Positions 17,496 through 26,733 of a DNA stretch of 64,000 nucleotides are shown here, in pieces; positions within the stretch are counted from its first letter, which is position 1; each line of letters opens with the position of its first letter. A model generated the notes under the pieces. It ran no database searches, was not told the DNA's origin, and was given only the letters and a program-made list of their open reading frames with translations. The translations under genes and the position numbers were made by a program. Source of the stretch: Cognataquiflexum rubidum (lineage in GTDB: Bacteria; Bacteroidota; Bacteroidia; Cytophagales; Cyclobacteriaceae); NCBI RefSeq assembly GCF_022538115.1, contig NZ_JAKZAL010000018.1, positions 1-64,000 of the forward strand, written 5' to 3'.

Positions 17496-18683
17496 TCAAA
17501 GTCTATTGATCAAATCAGTTAAAACTTTGTTACTGTCAAAGAATTCCTTCGCTATTTCAAGTGCAGCATAAGAATGCTTATTGTAATTATTATAAACTTC
17601 CTCAAGTGCATTAAGTGCAGTACTTTGGTCAGAAAATGCCAAGAGCCCCATGCCTGAGGTTATATATTTTGACCATTGGGTATCTTGTGTTATTACTGGC
17701 TTTCCGGCAGCTAAATAACAAGCAGACCTACAAGAAAACCAACCGCTTTTTGATTTTACATATGTTTCTTTTGCTACCGAGAATTCTCCTAATGATGCGT
17801 AAATAAAATTTCTATATTGATCCGGAGTATTAATTGTTTCTAAAGGATCTAACAAACCCCATCCATTATTTAATAGAACTTTTGGATCCATCTTTTTGGA
17901 ACTATCTGCCACAATGATGTCAAATTTATTGTTTTTAAAGGTCAAAGGAATATCAATAAACTTATTAAATTCCATATCTTTTTGGCCCCATTCTTCATTC
18001 AGATAGCACATTTTTTTTCTGGTTGACCAATTCATGATGGTGGTAAAAGCCGCCTTTGTAACATCAAAGTCATCAATCTTACTTTTCTCCCAAAATCTCA
18101 AACATACTGGCTGGCGTGTTGGCTGCCATAAAAACCCGTATGTGGGAATCCTACAATCTGGATGTCCAATATTTTCACCAAATGAAAAAAAGTGTGTGTA
18201 GTTAAGTCCATAATATTTGATGAAAGACGATTTTGATTCTTCCACTTTTGAATCGTCCCAATCCTGAACTTGAGTAAACATAGGATCTGAATCAATCAAA
18301 ACCCGAACAGGAATGGACAGATATTCATCTCTCATCAATGATGCAGCCGAAACATTGATAAAAATATCTGCAGTTTCACATACTTTTTTAACTTCCTGGG
18401 GGCTCATTCCGAAGCATTTTCCTGTAGCAACATCACGATATGCCCACCTATTTTCAAACCCGAAATCTCTCATTGTCGCATCCAAATACTGAATGGTGTC
18501 AGATGGATCATCCCACTCTTTTCCATGGGATTTGTAAAATGAATATTGTCCAGTATCTTCAATATAATAAACATCATGCCCCAGCATTTTCAGCCCCAAA
18601 ACATATTGAATATAATCCCAGGTTACTCCTCCCGTTGGATATAATCCAATAAATCCGCTGACGATTATTTTTAGCTTCCCCAT
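17496..18683 (-). CDS. Glycosyltransferase-like protein (GT-B fold probable)
   Basis: A 395-aa cytoplasmic protein. The opening KIIVSGFIGLYPTGGVTWDY and the following LGLKMLGHDVYYIED give the GT-B pattern of a Gly-rich first strand followed by a helix that tracks the acceptor side. A late GWFSCRSACYLAAGKPVITQ segment, with AAGKPVI followed by D, matches the donor-binding part of GT-B enzymes, where the chain ends with LAFSDQSTALNALEEVYNNY. The specific family is not clear. It sits between the GH-GT2 fusion and the ABC exporter with spacings of 48 and 28 bp, in one operon. Confidence 0.72.
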   Translation of the reverse strand: MGKLKIIVSGFIGLYPTGGVTWDYIQYVLGLKMLGHDVYYIEDTGQYSFYKSHGKEWDDPSDTIQYLDATMRDFGFENRWAYRDVATGKCFGMSPQEVKKVCETADIFINVSAASLMRDEYLSIPVRVLIDSDPMFTQVQDWDDSKVEESKSSFIKYYGLNYTHFFSFGENIGHPDCRIPTYGFLWQPTRQPVCLRFWEKSKIDDFDVTKAAFTTIMNWSTRKKMCYLNEEWGQKDMEFNKFIDIPLTFKNNKFDIIVADSSKKMDPKVLLNNGWGLLDPLETINTPDQYRNFIYASLGEFSVAKETYVKSKSGWFSCRSACYLAAGKPVITQDTQWSKYITSGMGLLAFSDQSTALNALEEVYNNYNKHSYAALEIAKEFFDSNKVLTDLINRL

Positions 18684-18731
18684 TTCAAATTATTTTAAAT
18701 TTCTTTATCCTACCCTCAGCTAATTATAAAA

Positions 18732-21308
18732 TCATTTTTCAATAAGAATATTATCTATGTTAAAATTTGCAAATTTTTCGTCCGGATTTTCAGTTTCCTT
18801 ACTCTGTTCTTTTTCCCAATTTTGATTAAATGCCAATGCTTCCACAGATTTTTTAAACAATGTTAAAATATAACATGAATCAGCAATAATTTTTAAAACA
18901 AACAAGATTGAAAGTGATCCGAAAAACATTAAACTCAGATAAGCATCAAATTTATATGATAAGATTGTTACCAAAACAAGACCCAAAAGCGTAAGAAATG
19001 GAATAATAGAAATCCGCAACCACTGTTTTATTTTGAAATATTGTTTTCCCATCCCATGTTCTTCAACAGTCAACAAAGCCCTTGCAGAAATAAATGGACC
19101 TATTTTATAATCCAAATCCCAACGGTCATATTCACCTCCGTTTTGAACTTTCATTTTTCTTTTCAATAACTCGCTTTTCAGATCCAATTGCCATTCTGAT
19201 AATTCCGCCCACTTGTTTTCAGACCAAACCTTAATCACCTGTGGAAACAAAGAAAAACTCTTCAGATACTTAAGGTTTAAAAGACTTCCCCTCGATGGAT
19301 TCAAACCATGTTTTAATCGTCCTCGAAGCCTCGATATTGGCTGTATAAAGTGCATATAGGTTGTAATCAAAAACCCTTTCAATTTTTGATCTTTTGCGAT
19401 TGACTTATCTTTTTTTATCGCTTTTGCGGCAGAAATAGCAGACTGGGCCACAATCAATCCAAGTAAAAATAAAAAAATCGGAAATGAAATTCCAAATAGG
19501 GGAAGTTCAAATCCAAAAACAGAAACAATCCCAAAAAACAAGATGAGTAGAAACCATTCCGGCATCAAAGAGACGCTACTCCATGAGTTATAGGAATCAT
19601 TGTAAACGGATTGAAACAATGCTGATCCTTGGCTACCGTAAAAAATCTTTCTCTTTTTCGAGTAGATTGGTTTTGTTAAGCCATTCCCATAAATGTGACC
19701 TCTCCAGCTTAAGTGGCCTAAACTATTGTATTTTTCAGGCCATTTTTTTTCCAATAATGCTTCGGCTTTCCCATATCCCTCTTGCTGCTTCCAATACGTC
19801 TTTAGAGAACTGCGTCTATGATGCCAAACAAAAGCCGAATGATGAAATCCGATCGTATATCCTCTTTCCTGGATCCTCCAGCAAATATCTACATCATCTC
19901 CTGCAGCCCTGAAAACTGGATCAAACCCACCTATTTCTATCAAAACAGATTTTTTGAAAGTCATATTACATCCGGGAATATGCTCTGCTATTTCATCATC
20001 TAGCAATACATGACATGGACCACCCGGTGAATTTGCCACACAATGAGAGATTAATTCTGCATGCTTTGGTGGTAGGTTAGGCCCTCCAACTCCGGCATGA
20101 TTGGTACCAAGGTAGGATGATGCTAGATAATTAAGCCAATTGGGGTCGGGGTAAGCATCATCATCAATATAGGCAATGATTTCACCTTTCGAAGCAAATA
20201 GTCCGGTATTTCTTGCACTACTTAATCCCCGATTTTCTGTGCTTATTAATTGCACATGAAACTGGGCAGCGATTTCAGCAGTATTATCTTTTGATCCATC
20301 ATTTACGACTATGACCTCATATTTTGGATAATCTAATTCAGACAATCCTACCAAGGTGTCTCGAATAGTTCTAGAACCATTGTAGGAACAAACAACAATT
20401 GAAAAAAATGGTAATTCCTCCTGTCCTTTGTAAGGTAATTCGGCAAATACTTTACTTACAGTAGACAAAGCAGGCTTTGCATTTCGAGATCTATCAACCA
20501 ACCCAAAATCCCAATCATCTATAGGCAGTCCTCCCCTCCACCAATCATCTGTCCATGAAAAAACAAAACAACCTGCACATCCCTTCTCAAAAATTTTCCG
20601 AATCTGCCAATTTAGAGTTTCGGCTTGTTTTTCAAGGCCGTTTCTCATGCTGTCGAGCCCTATTTCTGAAAGCATCAGCGGTTTATCCTCAGCCAGATTA
20701 TGTAATCGGGCCAAATATTTTGTAAGTTTTTCCTCTGTTTCAAGAAATACATTGAAACAAAAGAAATCCAGAAATGAAAGGTCTAGATATTCCGTTGTTG
20801 GATAATTCACATAAGTAACCAACGCGTCCGGGTCAACCTCTTTGACAGTTTGGTAAAGTTTTTTCAAAAACAAAGTGATCTTTTTGTCGCCATACCATCT
20901 GACAATCTGCGCAGGAATTTCATTTCCAATGGCGAAGCAGAATATAGCAGGGTGATTCGAACAGCGGATTACATTTTGCCTGACCCGTTCTACAATGTCA
21001 CGCTCCTGTTTTTCCGTATCTAAAAAAGTCAAATGCTGTTCCCACGGCATCCCAACCATCATTTTAAGATTATACTTTAAAGCAGCATCCAAAACTGCCA
21101 AAGGGGGTACTGTATAGGTTCTCACGGTGTTAACCCCATTTTCGGCCATCAACCTAAAATCCTTTTCAACAGTTTCTAAAGGAGGGAATAAATCTCCGGA
21201 TTTATCTGGCTCAAATGTGCCATAGGTAACTCCTTTGACGTAATATCTTTCATCCCCATCCTTGAAAAATTTACCATCAATCTGTAGTCTAACAATTTTA
21301 TTTTCCAT
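18732..21308 (-). CDS. Fusion of a glycoside-hydrolase TIM barrel and a GT2 glycosyltransferase
   Basis: An 858-aa bifunctional-looking protein. Residues 1-290 form a GH2/GH5-like (clan A) barrel: YVKGVTYGTFEPDKSGDLFP at the start, the acid/base pair GNE (Glu about 130) and a nucleophile candidate in MLSEIGLDS (Glu about 215). Residues 300-530 are a GT2 domain: SIVVCSYNG, VIVVNDGSKDNT, and an acidic triplet in AYIDDDAYPDPNW near 382-384. The C-terminal third has membrane helices near 590-640 and 765-820, so the GT domain is probably held at the inner membrane. It is the first gene of the operon and may trim and extend the same glycan. A transglycosylase role for the barrel is also possible. 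Confidence 0.85.
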   Translation of the reverse strand: MENKIVRLQIDGKFFKDGDERYYVKGVTYGTFEPDKSGDLFPPLETVEKDFRLMAENGVNTVRTYTVPPLAVLDAALKYNLKMMVGMPWEQHLTFLDTEKQERDIVERVRQNVIRCSNHPAIFCFAIGNEIPAQIVRWYGDKKITLFLKKLYQTVKEVDPDALVTYVNYPTTEYLDLSFLDFFCFNVFLETEEKLTKYLARLHNLAEDKPLMLSEIGLDSMRNGLEKQAETLNWQIRKIFEKGCAGCFVFSWTDDWWRGGLPIDDWDFGLVDRSRNAKPALSTVSKVFAELPYKGQEELPFFSIVVCSYNGSRTIRDTLVGLSELDYPKYEVIVVNDGSKDNTAEIAAQFHVQLISTENRGLSSARNTGLFASKGEIIAYIDDDAYPDPNWLNYLASSYLGTNHAGVGGPNLPPKHAELISHCVANSPGGPCHVLLDDEIAEHIPGCNMTFKKSVLIEIGGFDPVFRAAGDDVDICWRIQERGYTIGFHHSAFVWHHRRSSLKTYWKQQEGYGKAEALLEKKWPEKYNSLGHLSWRGHIYGNGLTKPIYSKKRKIFYGSQGSALFQSVYNDSYNSWSSVSLMPEWFLLILFFGIVSVFGFELPLFGISFPIFLFLLGLIVAQSAISAAKAIKKDKSIAKDQKLKGFLITTYMHFIQPISRLRGRLKHGLNPSRGSLLNLKYLKSFSLFPQVIKVWSENKWAELSEWQLDLKSELLKRKMKVQNGGEYDRWDLDYKIGPFISARALLTVEEHGMGKQYFKIKQWLRISIIPFLTLLGLVLVTILSYKFDAYLSLMFFGSLSILFVLKIIADSCYILTLFKKSVEALAFNQNWEKEQSKETENPDEKFANFNIDNILIEK

Positions 21309-21733
21309 AACAAAGTAATTAAAAATCCCTAAAATAAATGTTTATAATAATCTGTAATATAATAGTAGTTATATAATCTCAAGGATGGATTAAATAAACA
21401 CCTGTTAATTCAGTTAAATGGGTTTAGAGTATGAAGCCATATTAATATATGGTTTACTTTAAAAGTTAGGTTTAAAAGGCAATAAATAAAATATTTTATA
21501 CGAAATTCGTTTTTGGGTATTTAAATGAACAAAATTTAAATACGATAACAAAAAATAAATTGAAAATAAATTGAAAATAAATGAAAAATAAATTCTACGT
21601 TGTTTAATATTTATAAAAAATCTTGTAATTGTTATGATTTATCGAAAACTTAAAATAATTTTATAAAATTAAGCCTTTCTATTAACGAAATAAAGCCAAA
21701 TATTTTCTCACAGGGTATGTCCTCTATTTTTTC
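21309..21733. other. AT-rich intergenic region upstream of the polysaccharide operon
   Basis: About 420 bp of very AT-rich DNA with short direct repeats such as the recurring AAAATAAATTGAAAATAAAT run near 21550-21590. No coding frame is credible. It must contain the promoter of the leftward operon starting at 21308; I could not assign the core elements with confidence. Confidence 0.5.
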
Positions 21734-21895
21734 AAGTCCCCCGGCATGATACAGTATACCACTGTCTCTCTTGTTTTTGTCGCGGGGTTTGTGTTTCGCT
21801 TCGCGCCATTTGAATTGAAGGCTTAGGGGATAATTACTGAAATCCTGTGTAATGGATAAGCTTCCCCATTGTTCACCGGAAATACAGATAGAAAG
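21734..21895 (-). pseudogene. Remnant of a DUF1080 gene
   Basis: On the minus strand this stretch is clearly similar to the middle of the DUF1080 gene at 13712-14548 (its bases 14150-14320, residues about 76-131). Shared pieces include the DNA for CAGTGGTATACTG-like Leu-Tyr-His, a GACAAAAACAAGAGAGACAG block, and the Trp-Gly-Gly end. No start, end or flanking domain remains, so it is a fragment of an old duplicate or of a gene lost by deletion. Confidence 0.75.
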
Positions 21896-21950
21896 AATTT
21901 GAAAATGAGTATATTGAATGGTTAAGCTTTTAGATCATTTAAAAAAAACT

Positions 21951-23126
21951 ATGAAGAGGTCAATTGTTTTCAGCCTACTTATCCTCAACCTAACTGTCGT
22001 CTATGCCCAAAAACCCAGGGCAAGAGATTTAGGTGTACCATTTACTGGCACAACAGGTCAATTCAATGCCATCACCGATGTCAAAGGTGTGGAAGTGGGA
22101 TACAGCACCATCATCTCAGGAAGCGGTAAAAATATCGTGGGTAAGGGTCCTGTCAGAACCGGAGTCACCGCCATATTCCCGCGAGGAAAAGCAAATAAAT
22201 TCAGCCCTGTATTTGCCAATTGGTACAGCTTGAATGGAAACGGGGAAATGACAGGAACCACTTGGCTGACCGAATCCGGCTTCCTGGAAACCCCGATCAT
22301 GATTACCAATACCAACAGCGTAGGTGTGGTCCGGGATGCGGTATTGAAATGGTACGTGGATACAGATTGGTACAAAGGAGAAGAATGGTGGTACACATAT
22401 CCTGTGGTAGCGGAAACTTACGATGGTTTTTTGAATGATATCTATGGTTTTCATGTCAAGGAAGAACATGTGCTAGAAGCGATTGAAAACGCATCAACTG
22501 GCAAAATCGGAGAAGGAAATGTAGGTGGAGGCACCGGAATGATGTGTTTGGGTTTCAAAGGAGGGACAGGGACATCCTCTAGAATAGTCAAGATCAAAGG
22601 TTCTTCTTATACAGTTGGGGCTTTGGTTCAGGCTAATTTTGGAAGGAAATCCTCTTTGACCATTGCCGGAGTTCCGGTAGGAAGGGAGTTGATGGACACT
22701 TTGAACAATGAATTGAAATTGCCGCCACAGTCCTATCGCCAAGAAGGAGACGGTTCCATCATTGTGGTGGTGGCGACCGACGCACCTTTGCTTCCCCATC
22801 AGTTGAAGCGGATTGCAAATCGGGTTCCCATCGGAATCGGCAATACCGGAGGAATAGGAACAAATGGATCGGGCGATATTTTTATCGCATTTTCCACCGC
22901 CAATCCTGACGCTTTTGAGCGTTATGAATCCACAAAAGTAGATATGTTGCCCAATGACCTGATCGACCCTTTATTGGAAGCGACAGTTCAGGCAGTCGAA
23001 GAAGCCATCATCAATGCCATGATCGCGGCTGAAACCATGGAAGGAATCAATGGAAACAAGTCTTATGCATTGCCTCATGGATTACTGGTAGAAGTGCTCA
23101 AAAAATACAATCGGCTGAAGGAATAA
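21951..23126 (+). CDS. P1 family peptidase (DmpA/aminopeptidase-esterase-like)
   Basis: An exported member of the DmpA/BapA N-terminal nucleophile family, which hydrolyses N-terminal residues of small or beta-amino-acid peptides after self-cleavage. The frame is open from 21918, but the ATG at 21951 starts a good signal peptide (MKRSIVFSLLILNLTVVYAQ), so that start is preferred. Diagnostic parts are GVEVGYSTI early on, GEGNVGGGTGMMCLGFKGG in the alpha subunit, and the autoproteolysis site at the Gly-Ser of GTNGSGDIFIAFST near residue 310, where the Ser becomes the nucleophile. Length is normal for the family. Two palindromic repeats follow at once. Confidence 0.9.
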   Translation: MKRSIVFSLLILNLTVVYAQKPRARDLGVPFTGTTGQFNAITDVKGVEVGYSTIISGSGKNIVGKGPVRTGVTAIFPRGKANKFSPVFANWYSLNGNGEMTGTTWLTESGFLETPIMITNTNSVGVVRDAVLKWYVDTDWYKGEEWWYTYPVVAETYDGFLNDIYGFHVKEEHVLEAIENASTGKIGEGNVGGGTGMMCLGFKGGTGTSSRIVKIKGSSYTVGALVQANFGRKSSLTIAGVPVGRELMDTLNNELKLPPQSYRQEGDGSIIVVVATDAPLLPHQLKRIANRVPIGIGNTGGIGTNGSGDIFIAFSTANPDAFERYESTKVDMLPNDLIDPLLEATVQAVEEAIINAMIAAETMEGINGNKSYALPHGLLVEVLKKYNRLKE

Positions 23127-23166
23127 TAGGGGATGGTTATGCTTCTTTTCCCGAAGCAGCTTATGG

Positions 23167-23250
23167 GAAAATCTTAGGTTCCTGCTTCTGGAGAAGCAGG
23201 ACAACCTGAAAATCTTAGGTTCCTGCTTCAGGAGAAGCAGGACAGCCTGG
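23167..23250. repeat. Two tandem 41-bp units, each with a CCTGCTTC/GAAGCAGG hairpin
   Basis: The sequence GAAAATCTTAGGTTCCTGCT starts at 23167 and again at 23208. Each unit carries an 8-bp perfect stem with a 4-nt loop (23181-23200 and 23222-23241). It lies between the P1 peptidase and a rightward lipoprotein. It may end transcription or be a small REP-like element. Confidence 0.75.
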
Positions 23251-23310
23251 AATGGAAAAAAAACAACCACTTAAATGCATTTAAAAGTATTGACACTTAA
23301 ATCCCCTACT

Positions 23311-23841
23311 ATGAAAAACCAAAAATTCTTCTCTCTCCCTTTGACTGCGCTACTTGTTTCACTCCTTATTTCAAGCTGCAGCCCAGACAATAAGGATTCT
23401 TCTGTGCCTGAAACACCAGTAATCTCCCTCAGCAAAACAGAACTGGAAGATGAAGCCTGGCATATGGAAGAACTCTATTGGGAATATGTTCAGAATATTG
23501 ACACCGTGACCTATAAGACACTCTGGCACGATGACTTTATCGGCTATCCGGGTTTTGGGGATGGAGTGTCTGATGCAAGCAAAATTGCCAGTTGGATACC
23601 TGATTTGCATAAAGACCCCGATCTGAAATACAGCTATACCCTTCACAAAAAGGCATCAAATGCCATTGAGGATGTGGTGATGGTATTTTACGACACAGAT
23701 TATTTTTGGACGGACAAAGACAATAAAGTAGTCAGAAAGGAGACCTATAAGTTTACCCATACCTGGAAAAAAGTGGATGGCAAGTGGCTGATTCTTGGAG
23801 GCATGGCTGCGGTGAAAAATCCCGTGGTCCAAGAGGATTAA
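23311..23841 (+). CDS. NTF2-like (SnoaL/DUF4440-type) lipoprotein
   Basis: A protein of about 176 aa from the preferred start. The frame opens at 23275, but the ATG at 23311 gives MKNQKFFSLPLTALLVSLLI followed by the lipobox Cys in ISSCSPD. The domain begins with an acidic amphipathic helix (LEDEAWHMEELYWEYVQNID), then LWHDDFIGYPGFGDGV and ends with the THTWKKVDGKWLILGGMAAV strand-turn-strand typical of NTF2-like proteins. These form cone-shaped dimers that bind or isomerise small hydrophobic ligands; no function can be assigned. A second gene of the same fold lies 44 bp downstream. Confidence 0.8.
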   Translation: MKNQKFFSLPLTALLVSLLISSCSPDNKDSSVPETPVISLSKTELEDEAWHMEELYWEYVQNIDTVTYKTLWHDDFIGYPGFGDGVSDASKIASWIPDLHKDPDLKYSYTLHKKASNAIEDVVMVFYDTDYFWTDKDNKVVRKETYKFTHTWKKVDGKWLILGGMAAVKNPVVQED

Positions 23842-23884
23842 CCTTACATTGGAAAATTGTCCCCAACCACACATCGAAGAATCT

Positions 23885-24325
23885 ATGAAGACAAAATTGA
23901 AATCACTAATCATTCTAGCGTGTATAACTCTGTTTTCCTGTGCTGAGCGTGTCGATTATGTTTCTTCTCAGGAGTATATCCTAAAATCAGCTGAAGAATG
24001 GGCAGAGGCTATTAATGCGGGTGACTCTGCAGTGATTGATAGGATTATGGCAGACGATTTTGTGGGAGTAAGTCTGAGGGGAGATCTTTATGACAAGCAG
24101 ACATTGATTCGTGAGTCAAAAATTAAAGCCAATCAATTCTATAAGCCTAAGGTTTTCAATGTTACCATAAGATTTTATGGAATGGCCGCTGTGGCCCAGG
24201 GAAACGAGACTTGGACAAAAATAGAGGACTCTACTAGCACTACCAATATCTGGACTGATACCTGGATATACAGAGATAAAAAGTGGCAGATAGTAGCAGC
24301 ACAGGATTTAAAGCTGAATCCATAA
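23885..24325 (+). CDS. DUF4440/NTF2-like lipoprotein
   Basis: A protein of about 146 aa; the frame is open from 23849, but the ATG at 23885 starts the lipoprotein signal MKTKLKSLIILACITLFSC. The body shows the DUF4440 layout: EEWAEAINAGDSAVIDRIMA helix, DDFVGVSLRGDLYDKQTLI, and final strand DTWIYRDKKWQIVAAQDLKL. It is probably cotranscribed with the other NTF2-like lipoprotein just upstream. The role is unknown. Immediately after the stop lie the tandem repeats beginning at 24371. Confidence 0.8.
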   Translation: MKTKLKSLIILACITLFSCAERVDYVSSQEYILKSAEEWAEAINAGDSAVIDRIMADDFVGVSLRGDLYDKQTLIRESKIKANQFYKPKVFNVTIRFYGMAAVAQGNETWTKIEDSTSTTNIWTDTWIYRDKKWQIVAAQDLKLNP

Positions 24326-24370
24326 AAAAATATTACAGTTGATCACCTTGCCAAATTTACTGATTAAAAT

Positions 24371-25229
24371 ATGCTCAAATTCTTTCGAAAAATCCGCCAA
24401 ATATTACTCCAGGAAAACAAGATTGGGAATTACCTTAAATGTGCCATTGGGGAAATCCAATTTTTGAAAACGTTGATAATGAGTCCCGTTAGGGACTTGA
24501 TATGGGTAGAACAAACGATTAGCCAAGACACAACCGTGCCTTTAGGTACGGGATATGTAGGAAAAACCAAATTATGTAAAAACCATATTGAGTACCTACG
24601 GCACGCTATTTCTGATTACACATCTGCTTTCTACCGATATTTTGTCCCTACGGGACATTCTGAATTTCAGGGTTCTCACAAGGCATTTAATCTCCGATTC
24701 CTATGATAAATCTTTTTCGAAAAATCCGCCAAATATTACTCCAGGAAAACAAGATTGGGAATTACCTTAAATATGCCATTGGGGAAATCCAATTTTTGAA
24801 AGCGTTGATAATGAGTCCCGTTAGGGACTTGATATGGGTAGAACAAACGATTAGCCAAGACACAACCGTGCCTTTAGGTACGGGATATGTAGGAAAAACC
24901 AAATTATGTAAAAACCATATTGAGTACCTACGGCACGCTATTTCTGATTACACATCTGCTTTCTACCGATATTTTGTCCCTACGGGACATTCTGAATTTC
25001 AGGGTTCTCACAAGGCATTTAATCTCCGATTCCTATGATAAATCTTTTTCGAAAAATCCGCCAAATATTACTCCAGGAAAACAAGATTGGGAATTACCTT
25101 AAATATGCCATTGGGGAAATCCAATTTTTGAAAGCGTTGATAATGAGTCCCGTTAGGGACTTGATATGGGTAGAACAAACGATTAGACAAAACCCATCCG
25201 TGCCTTTAGGTACGGGATATATTTTATAA
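24371..25229 (+). repeat. Tandem 332-bp repeat (two full units and a partial third) made of a DUF6090 5' end plus REP palindromes
   Basis: Units start at 24371, 24703 and 25035, exactly 332 bp apart, and units one and two are nearly identical. Each begins with the first ~90 bp of a DUF6090 gene (MLKFFRKIRQILLQENKIGN, then YLK.AIGEI), after which the sequence passes into REP DNA: GTCCC(G)TTAGGGAC, GATATGGGTAGAAC and a TGCCTTTAGGTAC palindrome. The second half has the opposite-strand forms (TTCTACCGATAT, GTCCCTACGGGAC), making an inverted pair. The third unit breaks off into the transposase at 25232. The small open frames here are decayed pieces, not genes. Confidence 0.85.
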
Positions 25230-25231
25230 CC

Positions 25232-25694
25232 ATGGCAAATACCTATACACAAATTCATATTCAGGCTGTATTTGCAGTTCAAAATCGGATTTCTCTAATC
25301 CAAAGCAGTTGGAAAGATGAGCTCTATAAATACATCACCGGAGTGGTTCAAAATTATGATCATAAGGTTTTTTCAAATCAACGGGATGCCGGATCATGTT
25401 CATTTACTGATTGGCCTTAGGCCTACACAGGCATTGGCAGATTTGAAGCAAATGGTAAAGGAAGATTCATCCAAATGGATAAATACAAAGGGTTTTGTTA
25501 AAGGAAAGTTTTCTTGGCAATCCGGTTATGGAGCTTTCTCTTATTCAAAAAATCAGGTACCAAGGGTAATGAAGTATATTCAGGAACAGGAAATACATCA
25601 TTCAAAAAGATCTTTTCTTGAAGAATACGAGGAGCTTTTGAAGATTCATGAAATTGAATATGATCCACGGTATATTTTCAAGCCAATTGAATGA
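25232..25694 (+). pseudogene. REP-associated Y1 transposase with a frameshift
   Basis: The sequence is almost identical to the intact transposase at 48638-49099, but one extra base in a T-run near 25365-25375 (GGTTTTTTCAAATC against GGTCTTGCAGATC) breaks the frame just before the HUH motif PDHVHLLIG. The N-terminal half reads in one frame to about 25420, and the rest, including the YIQEQEIHH catalytic tyrosine and DPRYIFKPIE end, in another. It is therefore probably inactive unless the frame is shifted during expression. It lies at the end of the 332-bp tandem array, with matching REP palindromes on both sides in inverted orientation. Confidence 0.85.
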
Positions 25695-25985
25695 AAATAT
25701 ACTGTACCTAAAGGCACAGAAATTCCCATCATCGATAATTTTTCTACCAATATGAAGTCCCTAAAGGGACTATCAACAAGAAATGTAAATTTCAATACAA
25801 GTCCCTTTAAGCCTACCTGTCGGCGAGATAGGGACAAAGTACAGATAGAAATTTGCATGAATAGAACTTAATTTCAGTCCCTTTAGGGACAAAATATGGG
25901 TAGAATAATATGAAGATATGAAATACCGTGGCTTTAGGTACGGGATATAATCTCAGCCATAAAAAAAGTCAATTCCCTACAGAGA
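25695..25985. repeat. REP palindrome field to the right of the frameshifted transposase
   Basis: It starts with CTGTACCTAAAGGCACAG and continues with AGTCCCTAAAGGGACT, TTCTACCAATATGAAGTCCC and, further on, GTCCCTTTAGGGAC plus ATATGGGTAGAA in the opposite sense and a TGGCTTTAGGTACGGGATAT close to the next gene. Elements in both orientations indicate clustered REP pairs. No gene is seen. Confidence 0.8.
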
Positions 25986-26003
25986 CAAAATACCAAAAAG
26001 AAA

Positions 26004-26732
26004 ATGCTAAAATTCTTCCGAAAAATCCGCCAAAAACTCCTTCAGCAAAACCGGATAACAAGATATCTCGCCTACGCCATTGGCGAAATCTTTCTTGTTG
26101 TAATCGGGATTTTGATTGCCCTGCAAGTCAACAATGCCAACCAGAGAAGGCTTGATAATATCAGACGTAACGAGTACATCATAAGAATCAAGGGTGATAT
26201 TGAATCTGACCTTAAACATCTTGATCAACTGGCAGATCGGTTGGGGAAAGAAAATCTGGAAAATATAGATCGCTATTTCGGGTTTTTTAACCAAGGGGGT
26301 CAACCCGTTGAAGCCCTTGTAGACAGCGCTCTTCGGACATCTTTGGTTAGATTTAGATACCTCCCCAACCGACATTCTTTTGAGGATATGAAATCCTCCG
26401 GCAACATTCAATTTCTTACAGATGAACAAAGGGCTGCCCTAGCTGATCTTATTGCCCAGCAAGATTTCACCATCATCATGTTTGAAAAAATAATTGACCA
26501 GATTAACCTTGAGGATTATAGTTCCCGCGGCTATTTGGATATGGATGACGATCCCAGTGCATTTTTTCAAACGCTTGGTATCAAAATCAGCCCTGAAGAT
26601 CAGATTAAAGGATTACACCATCTTCACAATAAGATGAATTGGAGTCGCCAATTAGGCGTAGCTGCGCAACAACAGCGAAATGTAATAAGGGAAAAATCCA
26701 ATAAAATCTTAGCGCTATTTCCTAAAAAATAA
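26004..26732 (+). CDS. DUF6090 family membrane protein
   Basis: A 242-aa protein with the DUF6090 start: MLKFFRKIRQKLLQQNRITR, an amphipathic basic helix, then YLAYAIGEIFLVVIGILIAL, one membrane helix, followed by QVNNANQRR. The remaining 190 residues are a helical domain with SSGNIQFLTDEQRAALADLI, comparable to the SG..R.I pattern of the single-TM paralogues at 6581-8179 and 39310-41627. No function is known for the family. The REP field reaches to 19 bp before the start, so its promoter may lie inside the repeat. A second DUF6090 fragment follows directly. Confidence 0.85.
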   Translation: MLKFFRKIRQKLLQQNRITRYLAYAIGEIFLVVIGILIALQVNNANQRRLDNIRRNEYIIRIKGDIESDLKHLDQLADRLGKENLENIDRYFGFFNQGGQPVEALVDSALRTSLVRFRYLPNRHSFEDMKSSGNIQFLTDEQRAALADLIAQQDFTIIMFEKIIDQINLEDYSSRGYLDMDDDPSAFFQTLGIKISPEDQIKGLHHLHNKMNWSRQLGVAAQQQRNVIREKSNKILALFPKK

Positions 26733-26733
26733 A

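Noticed and set aside
24588-24770. Small identical 60-aa frames in the tandem array (also at 24920)
   Set aside because: They lie in REP and DUF6090 debris, lack any motif and cross the unit border; they are chance frames in repeated DNA.
24371-25229. Tandem repeats that might be taken for a CRISPR array
   Set aside because: The unit is 332 bp and nearly identical throughout, with no short repeat/unique spacer pattern and no cas genes. It is a duplicated DUF6090-REP block.
25928-26155. 75-aa frame before and over the DUF6090 gene at 26004
   Set aside because: It is in another frame of a clearly coding DUF6090 sequence and starts within the REP field.
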